From Bacteroidota bacterium (GTDB taxonomy: Bacteria; Bacteroidota; Bacteroidia; NS11-12g; UBA9320): 7,085 bases of DNA. Shown here in pieces: positions 1-5,769 of the stretch. The DNA lies in the NCBI GenBank assembly GCA_003484585.1, contig DNBZ01000360.1, positions 1 through 7,085 of the forward strand, read 5' to 3'. The translations under genes and the position numbers were made by a program. Below the pieces are notes generated by a model, which did no database searches, was not told where the DNA came from, and worked only from the letters and a program-made list of their open reading frames with translations. The first letter of the stretch is position 1, and every line of letters begins with the position of its first letter.

Positions 1-146
1 CTAGTGCAAAGAAAATGAAATGTAGCCAATAAATATGCAGTCTAGTTAAGCTAAAACCATATTATTATTAAAAACAAGACACTTACTTATATGAAAATGC
101 AATATAACTATAGCAAAAGCCCACTCTAAATGGACTAGATTGCTAC

Positions 147-154
147 TATCTTTG
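147..154 (+). promoter_or_regulatory. Putative -7 box (TATCTTTG) at the dps start
   Basis: TATCTTTG matches the Bacteroidota -7 consensus TAnnTTTG exactly. It ends only 4 nt before the dps ATG at 159, so transcription from it would begin about at the start codon and give a leaderless mRNA. No TTG -33 element is found 17-23 nt upstream, so this may be a chance match. A 6-bp inverted repeat (TAGCAA 111-116, TTGCTA 140-145) lies just upstream and could be an operator, but it is short. Confidence 0.35.
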
Positions 155-158
155 CCAT

Positions 159-623
159 ATGAGAATTATATGACTACCGCAAAAAGAAACAACGGAAATA
201 GTAACGAAACTAAATATGCTACTTGCCACGTAATCAGTACTATATATAAATACAAGAGGTTTTCATTGGAATATAAAAGGAAAAGAGTTCTTTGAACTTC
301 ACATTAAATTCGAAGAAATATACAATGCTCTGGTATTGCAAATAGATGAAATAGCTGAGCTAATCCTTACCCTAGAAGGTACCCCGATACACTCTTATAC
401 AGACAACGTAAAAAATTCACTTATTGCAGAAAAAACGAACATAACAGACGGGAATACTGCATTAGAATACATTCTAGATGGTTACAAAACCATTATTATG
501 CTACAACGAGAGATTTCGAATATGCCTGGAGATATAGCTGACGAAGGAACTGTATCACAAATGAGCGACTATATCACTCTACAAGAAAAAGAGGCTTGGA
601 TGTATCGTTCATACCTAGCTTAA
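159..623 (+). pseudogene. dps: Dps family ferritin-like DNA-binding/ferroxidase protein, interrupted by two stop codons
   Basis: Reading from ATG 159 in one unbroken frame gives a 154-codon Dps protein, a normal family length, except that codon 5 is TGA (171-173) and codon 25 is TAA (231-233). No frameshift is needed. Around the first stop it reads MRII-stop-LPQKE, where flavobacterial Dps proteins have IIGL, so GGA to TGA is one change. Around the second it reads LLAT-stop-SVLYINTRGFHWNIKG, where relatives have a Tyr, so TAT or TAC to TAA is one change. Downstream, the ferroxidase ligands keep family spacing: His36 (HWNIKG), His48, Glu52, Asp63 and Glu67 (DEIAE). The C-terminus (EKEAWMYRSYLA) looks complete. 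Intact Dps forms a 12-mer that oxidises and stores iron and protects DNA under oxidative stress. Here only a fragment lacking helix A's start could be made, from weak internal starts such as TTG 336, and it would lack both His ligands. Identity as dps is very likely; inactivation is inferred, and sequencing error is the alternative. Confidence 0.85.
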
Positions 624-641
624 TATTTTACTTTCGCAATA

Positions 642-2069
642 TTGAAACCTGCTAATAAAACGTCAGACAAACTTGGCACTGAGAGCATAGGGACATTGCT
701 TCTAAAGCAGTCGCTCCCCGCGGCCATGGGGTTCTTGGTAATGTCTCTTTACCAGATGGTAGACATCTGGTTTGTAAGCAGGTATGCCGAAGGTGAGATA
801 GCCATTGCGGCTATTACGGTAGTGTTACCTATTACTTTTCTTATTTCTTCTTTTGGTATGGCCGTAGGTGTAGGTGGAGCCTCTGTATTAGCCCGTGCTC
901 TAGGCGACAACAACCCAGACAAAGCTCAAAAAACTTTTGGCAATCAAATAACCCTTACGTTGGTTTTTGTTGGCTTTTTCGTGCTCATAGGTTATTTATT
1001 TCAAGATCAATTGCTCAGACTCTTTGGAGCCAATGAGCAAATTCTACCTTACGCTAAGAGATACTTTAACATTCTTCTTCTTGGGCTGCCCTTTTTGGGC
1101 TGGGCTATGATGAGTAATAATGTGATACGTGCAGAAGGGAAACCTATGGTAGCTATGCTTACTATGATTATTCCTGCGGTGTCAAATATTCTTATAGACT
1201 ATATACTTATTTATCATTTTGATATGGGAATAAGTGGGGCGGCCTGGGCTACTACAGCTGGCTATATACTAAGTGGAGGGTTTACACTTTGGTTTTTTAC
1301 TTCTGGTCAGAGCGAGCTAAAACTAACCAAAAGCAACTTACGAATTGATTCTCATATCACAGCAGAGATTGCTTCCATTGGCTCTATTACGCTACTTAGA
1401 CAAAGCATGTTTAGTATCATGGCAATAGTTCTCAACTGGCAACTCGGCAAGTGGGGTGCTATAGAATATAAATCTACATTAGGAGAAAGTGGCAGCTCGC
1501 ATGCCATAGCCATCTATGGTCTTATCCGCGGATTTACCCTATTTATAGCCTTTCCTATTATTGGTATCATGCAAGGTTTAATGCCGATAATCAGTTTCAA
1601 CTATGGAGCTGGAAATTGGTCAAGAGTAAAAGAGACTATTACATTAGGACTAAAATGGACCTTTAGTATCTCCATAGTGATGTTCTCTATTTTATTCTTT
1701 TTCCCTGACTTTCTAATAGGAATTTTTACCAAAGACATTGACTTGCTGGCTCATACGCCTAGAGTTTTAAAATGGATCTTCATTTCACTTCCTTTAATAG
1801 GAGTTGGATTTATAGGCGGTGCATACTTTCAAGCTATTGGCAAACCTATCCCAGCACTCGTCCTTACCCTTGCACGTCAAGGACTTTTTATGATACCGCT
1901 AATGCTCATCATGTCTAATTTCTTAGGCTTAGATGGAGTTTGGTTTTCTATGCCTGTAGGTGAAATATTAGCTGGAGTTTGGGCTGCAGTCTGGTTGTAT
2001 ATGGAGGTAAATAAACTTGCTGATACTGGCACTCTAGAAGGCTCCTTAGAAGAGATCAAAAGCCATTAG
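642..2069 (+). CDS. MATE family multidrug/Na+ (or H+) antiporter, MepA/DinF-like
   Basis: A 475-residue inner-membrane protein of typical MATE length (about 450-480) with about twelve hydrophobic segments in two similar halves. MATE transporters export cationic drugs and toxic metabolites in exchange for Na+ or H+. Visible family signatures are LGTESIGTLLLKQSLPAAMG at the N-terminus, NNVIRAEGKP (159-168), IIPAVSNILIDYILIYHFDM (176-195) followed by GISGAAWAT, and in the second half GIMQGLMPIISFNYGAGNW (308-326) followed by SRVKE, plus YFQAIGKPIPAL (395-406). The IIPAxxNIxxD and QGLxPIISFNYGA patterns point to the MepA-like branch; the substrate cannot be told. The start is TTG 642. The in-frame TAA at 621-623 (the dps stop) lies just upstream, no in-frame ATG occurs before codon 29, and that ATG would cut off the conserved LGTESIG segment. 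It lies 18 nt after dps in the same frame and could share its transcript; a weak -7-like TACTTTCG at 629-636 is the only nearby promoter candidate. No clear ribosome binding site is seen. Confidence 0.93.
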   Translation: MKPANKTSDKLGTESIGTLLLKQSLPAAMGFLVMSLYQMVDIWFVSRYAEGEIAIAAITVVLPITFLISSFGMAVGVGGASVLARALGDNNPDKAQKTFGNQITLTLVFVGFFVLIGYLFQDQLLRLFGANEQILPYAKRYFNILLLGLPFLGWAMMSNNVIRAEGKPMVAMLTMIIPAVSNILIDYILIYHFDMGISGAAWATTAGYILSGGFTLWFFTSGQSELKLTKSNLRIDSHITAEIASIGSITLLRQSMFSIMAIVLNWQLGKWGAIEYKSTLGESGSSHAIAIYGLIRGFTLFIAFPIIGIMQGLMPIISFNYGAGNWSRVKETITLGLKWTFSISIVMFSILFFFPDFLIGIFTKDIDLLAHTPRVLKWIFISLPLIGVGFIGGAYFQAIGKPIPALVLTLARQGLFMIPLMLIMSNFLGLDGVWFSMPVGEILAGVWAAVWLYMEVNKLADTGTLEGSLEEIKSH

Positions 2070-2142
2070 CTTAAACGTTAACCAATTCTATTTGTTTGCA
2101 CTCTAAATTTGTCTCAAAACTGCTTGATCTAGTATAAAAATT

Positions 2143-2169
2143 ACTCAAATCAACTTTAAATATTTGAGT
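2143..2169 (+). repeat. Weak hairpin after the MATE gene
   Basis: ACTCAAAT (2143-2150) and ATTTGAGT (2162-2169) form a perfect 8-bp inverted repeat around an 11-nt loop, extendable by a G-U and an A-U pair. It is AT-rich and not followed by a T-tract, so it is at best a weak 3'-end structure for the MATE transcript. No better plus-strand terminator is visible between 2070 and 2270. Confidence 0.3.
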
Positions 2170-2209
2170 GACAAGCCACTGATTAAAAGAGCATAGCAAA
2201 GAATATTCC

Positions 2210-2250
2210 AAAAAAAATGAGCGATATGTTTCATTAAACATGTCGCTCAT
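2210..2250 (-). terminator. Rho-independent terminator of odhA
   Basis: ATGAGCGATATGTTT (2217-2231) and AAACATGTCGCTCAT (2236-2250) form a 15-bp stem with one non-Watson-Crick position and a 4-nt loop. Read on the minus strand, the stem begins 20 nt after the odhA TAG stop and is followed directly by a run of T's (eight A's at 2210-2217 on the plus strand, the last of them also the base of the stem). On the plus strand no T-run follows, so it should act mainly on odhA. Confidence 0.85.
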
Positions 2251-2270
2251 AAATAGTGTAAGTAGTCTAC

Positions 2271-5015
2271 CTACACATTAAAAGCATCTGCTATAATCGC
2301 TTCTTGCTCTTTCTTGTGTACTGCGGCATATCCAGTAGCTGGACTTGCACTACTCTTTCTAGTGATTTCTTTGAAACCTCTAGCCCAGTCATAGCGTAAG
2401 ATATGCATCCATCCTCCCATATTCTTTGGTTCTTCCTGTACCCAACAGAATTCTGCTTTTGGGTATTTCTTAAAGAGTGCTTCCATCTGAGTCTCAGGCA
2501 TAGGATAAATCTGCTCTAAACGGACTACAGCCACATCCTTGCGATTATCTTCTTGTTGCTTAGCTAGTAGATCATAGTAAATTTTACCAGTACATATATT
2601 TACACGTTTCACCTTTTTACTATCTACGTAGGTATCGTCTATTAACTCTTGGAAACCTCCTTTGGTAAATTCCTCAGACTTACTTACGGCTAATGGATGA
2701 CGCAGCAGACTCTTTGGAGTCATGATAACCAATGGCTTACGAAAATCCCTTTTTAATTGTCTACGAAATGCGTGAAACAAGTTAGCTGGAGTAGTAATAT
2801 TCATCACCTGCATATTAGCTGCAGCACATAGCTGTAAGTATCGCTCTAGTCTAGCACTACTATGCTCTGGACCTTGTCCTTCATACCCGTGTGGCAGTAG
2901 CATTACTAAGCCGCTGTACCTTCCCCACTTGGTCTCACCACTCGCTATGAACTGGTCTATGATCACCTGGCAGCCATTAGAGAAGTCACCAAACTGTGCT
3001 TCCCAAATCGTTAAGCCATTTGGACTAGTCATAGAGTATCCGTACTCAAAACCGAGTACCGCATACTCAGAGAGCAAAGAGTTATAAATCTCAAATTTCT
3101 CTTGCTTGTCACTGATATTATTTAACGGAACATACTCCCCTTTGCCATCTTCCATATTCACCACAGCGTGACGATGAGAGAATGTACCACGCTCTACATC
3201 TTGGCCACTCATACGTACAGGATGCCCCTCTTCTACCAAGGTACCATACGCCATAAGCTCACCCATAGCCCAGTCAAAACTATCATCCACTATCATCTGC
3301 TTCCTATCGTTGTACAGCTTAATCACTTTTTTGATAGGAGTATGATTTTCTGGTAACGAAGTGATAGCCTTAGCTACTGCATCAAATGCCTTTTTGGTAA
3401 CGGCAGTCTTACTAGCTATTTCAAAATCCGCTTTTGTGCCACTTTTCAGTTTACTCCACGTATTCTTCGGTAGGTTATTATTCTTAGGCTTCTTGTCTGC
3501 ACGCACATCTTCTAGATCTTGCTGCAACATAGCCTTAAACTCTTTTTCCATTTGCTTCGCAAGATTAGCTTCTATGCTGCCTTGCTCGCTTAGTTTCTTT
3601 GCATATATCTCACGTGGATTTGAGTGTTTCGCAATAGCCTTATATAGTACCGGCTGAGTAAATTTAGGTTCGTCACCTTCATTATGCCCATACTTTCTAT
3701 ATCCCAAGATATCTATAAATACGTCAGAGTTAAACGTCTGTCGATACTCTAGTGCAAGTTTAATGGTATATATCACAGCCTCTACGTCATCCCCATTCAC
3801 ATGAAAAACAGGACACTTAGTCGTTTTAGCTACATCTGTACAATATATGGAAGTACGAGCGTCTGTATAGTTAGTTGTAAATCCTATTTGATTATTAGTC
3901 ACCAGATGAAGAATTCCTCCCACATCATAAGCATCTAATCCTGCCATTTGAATCACTTCATATACTATCCCTTGTCCAGCTATAGCAGCATCACCGTGTA
4001 TTAGTATTGGGGTAATTTTACTTAAATCATTACCATACTGATGATCTAATTTTGCTCTAGCGATTCCCTGCACCACAGGATCTACCGCTTCTAAGTGACT
4101 AGGATTGGGAGCTAGGTTTAGCTTTACTTCCTTACCAAGACTGGTTTTCACCTTACTTGTATAGCCCAGGTGGTATTTCACGTCTCCTTCAAAAACAGAC
4201 TCTTCATACGCCTTACCCTCGAATTCATTGAAGATCTCAGCATAGCTTTTTTGCATGATATTAGCCAGCACATTGAGTCTCCCTCTGTGTGCCATACCTA
4301 TCACAACCTCCTCTACACCATGACTAGCACCTAGCTCTATAGCTGCATCTAGTGCAGGTATAAGCGTCTCTAATCCCTCTAGTGAAAAACGTTTCTGACC
4401 TACATACTTAGTATGTAGGAAATTCTCAAAAGCAACTGCTTGGTTAAGTTTCTCTAGCGTTAGTTTCTTCTGCTCCAAAGTAAAATCTGGCGTATTCTTA
4501 CGTTTCTCCATCCTACTCTGCAGCCATTCTATACGCTTAGGATCCGCCATATACATATACTCTACACCTATGTGCCCACAGTATGTAGCTTCGCAATGAG
4601 CTATAATATCCTTAAGAGTGGCAGGACCTATTCCTATGGCCATACCTGCATTAAATTTCTTATCTAAATCATCCTTAGACAGTCCAAAGTTTTCAATGGA
4701 TAAATCTGGAGTATACGTTCTACGCACACGCACAGGATTGGTTTCGGTAAATAAATGACCTCGTGTACGGTATCCATTATTGATAAGATTAAGGACATTT
4801 ATCTCCTTGATCATCCAGCCAGAGGCGGCCGTGTTATCACCAGATACAGCAGCTCCCCCTTCTGCATTTAGTCCCAATTCACCGTAAGCTAAATCAAAAC
4901 CTTCGAAAAACCGCTGCCAGCTTTCGTCTACTGAGGATTTATCTTCTTTGTACTGTTGGTATAAATGCTCGGTAGCATCTACATCTGCGTTGCTTAGATA
5001 AGAATGGTTTAACAT
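2271..5015 (-). CDS. odhA: 2-oxoglutarate dehydrogenase E1 component (thiamine diphosphate-dependent)
   Basis: A complete 914-residue E1 subunit (also called sucA), close to the usual 900-940. It decarboxylates 2-oxoglutarate with ThDP and passes the succinyl group to the lipoyl domain of E2 in the cytosolic TCA-cycle complex. Residues 6-42 are the N-terminal E1 domain (LSNADVDATEHLYQQYKED, then SWQRFFEGF). The dehydrogenase core has GMAHRGRLNVLANI (240-253, catalytic-type His243), NPSHLEAVDP (304-313, His307), the ThDP/Mg motif GDAAIAGQG (341-349) with NNQIGFTT (374-381), FHVNGDDVEAV (404-414) and YRKYGHNEGDEP (439-450). The transketolase-like pyrimidine domain has SGQDVERGTFSHRHAV (603-618), WEAQFGDFSNG (671-681) and LLPHGYEGQGPEHSSARLER (706-725, His709). 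The end, ASPATGYAAVHKKEQEAI, is the conserved C-terminus. All key residues expected of an active enzyme are present. The ATG start gives the canonical N-terminus, and a well-placed promoter lies upstream. It has its own terminator 20 nt after the TAG stop, so the E2 gene (odhB/sucB) is not co-transcribed downstream. Confidence 0.98.
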   Translation of the reverse strand: MLNHSYLSNADVDATEHLYQQYKEDKSSVDESWQRFFEGFDLAYGELGLNAEGGAAVSGDNTAASGWMIKEINVLNLINNGYRTRGHLFTETNPVRVRRTYTPDLSIENFGLSKDDLDKKFNAGMAIGIGPATLKDIIAHCEATYCGHIGVEYMYMADPKRIEWLQSRMEKRKNTPDFTLEQKKLTLEKLNQAVAFENFLHTKYVGQKRFSLEGLETLIPALDAAIELGASHGVEEVVIGMAHRGRLNVLANIMQKSYAEIFNEFEGKAYEESVFEGDVKYHLGYTSKVKTSLGKEVKLNLAPNPSHLEAVDPVVQGIARAKLDHQYGNDLSKITPILIHGDAAIAGQGIVYEVIQMAGLDAYDVGGILHLVTNNQIGFTTNYTDARTSIYCTDVAKTTKCPVFHVNGDDVEAVIYTIKLALEYRQTFNSDVFIDILGYRKYGHNEGDEPKFTQPVLYKAIAKHSNPREIYAKKLSEQGSIEANLAKQMEKEFKAMLQQDLEDVRADKKPKNNNLPKNTWSKLKSGTKADFEIASKTAVTKKAFDAVAKAITSLPENHTPIKKVIKLYNDRKQMIVDDSFDWAMGELMAYGTLVEEGHPVRMSGQDVERGTFSHRHAVVNMEDGKGEYVPLNNISDKQEKFEIYNSLLSEYAVLGFEYGYSMTSPNGLTIWEAQFGDFSNGCQVIIDQFIASGETKWGRYSGLVMLLPHGYEGQGPEHSSARLERYLQLCAAANMQVMNITTPANLFHAFRRQLKRDFRKPLVIMTPKSLLRHPLAVSKSEEFTKGGFQELIDDTYVDSKKVKRVNICTGKIYYDLLAKQQEDNRKDVAVVRLEQIYPMPETQMEALFKKYPKAEFCWVQEEPKNMGGWMHILRYDWARGFKEITRKSSASPATGYAAVHKKEQEAIIADAFNV

Positions 5016-5029
5016 GGTTTATATGTTAA
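5009..5029 (-). repeat. Inverted repeat spanning the odhA start codon
   Basis: TTAACAT (5009-5015) and ATGTTAA (5023-5029) are perfect 7-bp inverted repeats separated by 7 nt. On the minus strand the odhA ATG (5013-5015) forms the start of the second arm, so an mRNA hairpin would pair the start codon. The stem has a single G-C pair and would be weak. The predicted transcript start (about 5026-5028) falls inside the upstream arm, so a DNA-level operator is equally possible. Confidence 0.4.
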
Positions 5030-5031
5030 CG

Positions 5032-5059
5032 CAAAAATAGAAAATGGGTTTAGAAACAA
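5032..5059 (-). promoter_or_regulatory. odhA promoter, Bacteroidota -33/-7 type
   Basis: On the minus strand, TATTTTTG (plus-strand 5032-5039) matches the -7 consensus TAnnTTTG, and TTG (plus-strand 5057-5059) lies 17 nt upstream as the -33 element. The predicted start of transcription is about 5026-5028, giving a 5' leader of only about 12 nt before the ATG. The leader is A/T-rich without a Shine-Dalgarno sequence, as is common in the phylum. Confidence 0.65.
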
Positions 5060-5067
5060 GGATAGTT

Positions 5068-5098
5068 TTTCTAGAAATCTAAGACCATTTTAGACCAA
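5068..5098. repeat. Palindrome and helical-phase direct repeats in the divergent promoter region
   Basis: TTTCTAGAAA (5068-5077) is a perfect 10-bp palindrome. It is followed by two copies of AGACCA (5082-5087 and 5092-5097) whose starts are 10 bp apart, one helical turn. An inverted relative, TTGGTC (5153-5158), complements GACCAA (5093-5098) and overlaps the -7 box of the rightward gene. The arrangement between two divergent promoters suggests transcription-factor binding, but this is inference from short repeats. Confidence 0.35.
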
Positions 5099-5147
5099 GA
5101 TATCTACATTTTTATCTGAACTTAATGGAAAAAGTGCTCGCGTTACC

Positions 5148-5155
5148 TATTTTTG
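5148..5155 (+). promoter_or_regulatory. Promoter -7 box (TATTTTTG) for the membrane protein gene
   Basis: TATTTTTG fits TAnnTTTG exactly and ends 22 nt before the ATG at 5178. No perfect TTG -33 element is present; the nearest match is ATG at 5125-5127, 20 nt upstream. The leader (AATTAAAAATCAAA) is A/T-rich. TTGGT (5153-5157) and ACCAA (5161-5165) form a small inverted repeat over the predicted transcription start. Confidence 0.55.
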
Positions 5156-5177
5156 GTCAAACCAATTAAAAATCAAA

Positions 5178-5687
5178 ATGGAAGAAACACAATTATTACC
5201 GAAGGTAAGGAGCACATTTATTACTGTTTTATGCATCCTAACATTCGTAGGAAGTGGATATGGAATATTTAGCGGAATACTCAACATTGCTACATCAAGC
5301 TCTTTAGAACAAACTGGCGAAATAGTTTCGGAATCAATGGATGAAGCCCTAGACCAAATAGAAGATGAAGATAATCTATCCGAAAATCAAAAACAGCTTT
5401 TCGAATCTTTTTTTAATTCTATATCTGAAAGTTTAACTCCTGAAAAAATTAGAAATTCTGCCATTGTCAATATTCTTTCTTGCCTTATAACATTAGGCGG
5501 AGCTTTTATGATGTGGAATCTTAATAAAAAAGGATTTTACATATACATAGCAGGAATAGCCATAGCTATACTCGGAATGGTCTTTGTATTTGGGGGAATA
5601 ATGGGTGCCATAACTGCGGCAAGTAGTGGTTTTTGGGGAGTCGTTATGATTATTCTTTACGGAGTAAATCTTAAAGACATGAATTAA
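5178..5687 (+). CDS. Uncharacterised small membrane protein with acidic loop
   Basis: I do not recognise a named family or function. The 169-residue product has a first hydrophobic helix at about 14-36 (FITVLCILTFVGSGYGIFSG), then a hydrophilic, strongly acidic stretch at about 43-92 rich in Glu, Asp, Ser and Gln and likely partly helical, then three hydrophobic helices at about 94-113, 119-140 and 142-163. Lys/Arg residues before helix 1 (PKVR) and NLNKKGF between helices 2 and 3 suggest, by the positive-inside rule, that both ends and the 2-3 loop are cytoplasmic and the acidic segment is outside. The N-terminal pattern resembles small hypothetical membrane proteins common in Bacteroidota, from memory only. 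There is no signal-peptidase II cysteine and no catalytic motif. The start ATG is supported by the upstream -7 box. It is a single-gene unit ended by a strong terminator. Confidence 0.85.
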   Translation: MEETQLLPKVRSTFITVLCILTFVGSGYGIFSGILNIATSSSLEQTGEIVSESMDEALDQIEDEDNLSENQKQLFESFFNSISESLTPEKIRNSAIVNILSCLITLGGAFMMWNLNKKGFYIYIAGIAIAILGMVFVFGGIMGAITAASSGFWGVVMIILYGVNLKDMN

Positions 5688-5702
5688 ACACTAATTCTAA
5701 AA

Positions 5703-5746
5703 CAATAAAAAAGGTGTGCGGTTATATTCGCACACCTTTTTTATTG
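5703..5746 (+). terminator. Strong rho-independent terminator before mfd
   Basis: CAATAAAAAAGGTGTGCG (5703-5720) and CGCACACCTTTTTTATTG (5729-5746) are a perfect 18-bp inverted repeat with an 8-nt loop. The GGTGTGCG core followed by six T's is a textbook terminator for the gene ending at 5687. The stem is symmetric, so it could work in both directions. It separates that gene from mfd, which starts 23 nt later, so mfd needs its own promoter or read-through. Its loop holds TATATTCG (5723-5730), one base off a -7 box. Confidence 0.93.
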
Positions 5747-5769
5747 CTACTGTAGCAAAACACAACTAA

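Noticed and set aside
171..233. Recoding (selenocysteine at TGA, or stop read-through) to rescue Dps
   Set aside because: Two different stop types replace unrelated residues (Gly, Tyr), no recoding hairpin follows, and neither position is a known redox site. Mutation or sequence error is simpler.
170..295. Short ORF of 41 codons from ATG 170 in another frame, suggesting a frameshift explanation for dps
   Set aside because: Its translation is Lys/Asn-rich and shows no Dps similarity, while the frame from ATG 159 matches Dps on both sides of each stop without any indel.
336..623. A 95-residue ORF with a TTG start as a stand-alone gene
   Set aside because: Upstream codons in the same frame continue the conserved Dps sequence back to the TAA at 231, including both ferroxidase His residues. 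It is the tail of the broken dps, not a separate small gene.
1877..2059. Minus-strand ORF inside the MATE gene
   Set aside because: It lies antisense to a well-conserved coding region and its translation has no recognisable features; it is a shadow.
2104..2111. TAAATTTG, an exact -7 consensus match on the plus strand after the MATE gene
   Set aside because: It has no TTG at the right distance upstream and no gene downstream; such matches are common by chance in AT-rich DNA.
2256..2276. Imperfect inverted repeat GTGTAAGTAG / CTACCTACAC over the odhA stop
   Set aside because: It has a one-base centre and a mismatch, so only a short stem could form. The adjacent 15-bp hairpin with a T-run explains termination.
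3168..3657. Two plus-strand ORFs (3168-3356, 3361-3657) inside odhA
   Set aside because: Both are antisense to conserved OdhA sequence, with no promoter or conserved motif.
5746..5756. Small palindrome GCTACTGTAGC next to the terminator
   Set aside because: Five-bp arms with a 1-nt centre, no positional link to the mfd start; likely chance.
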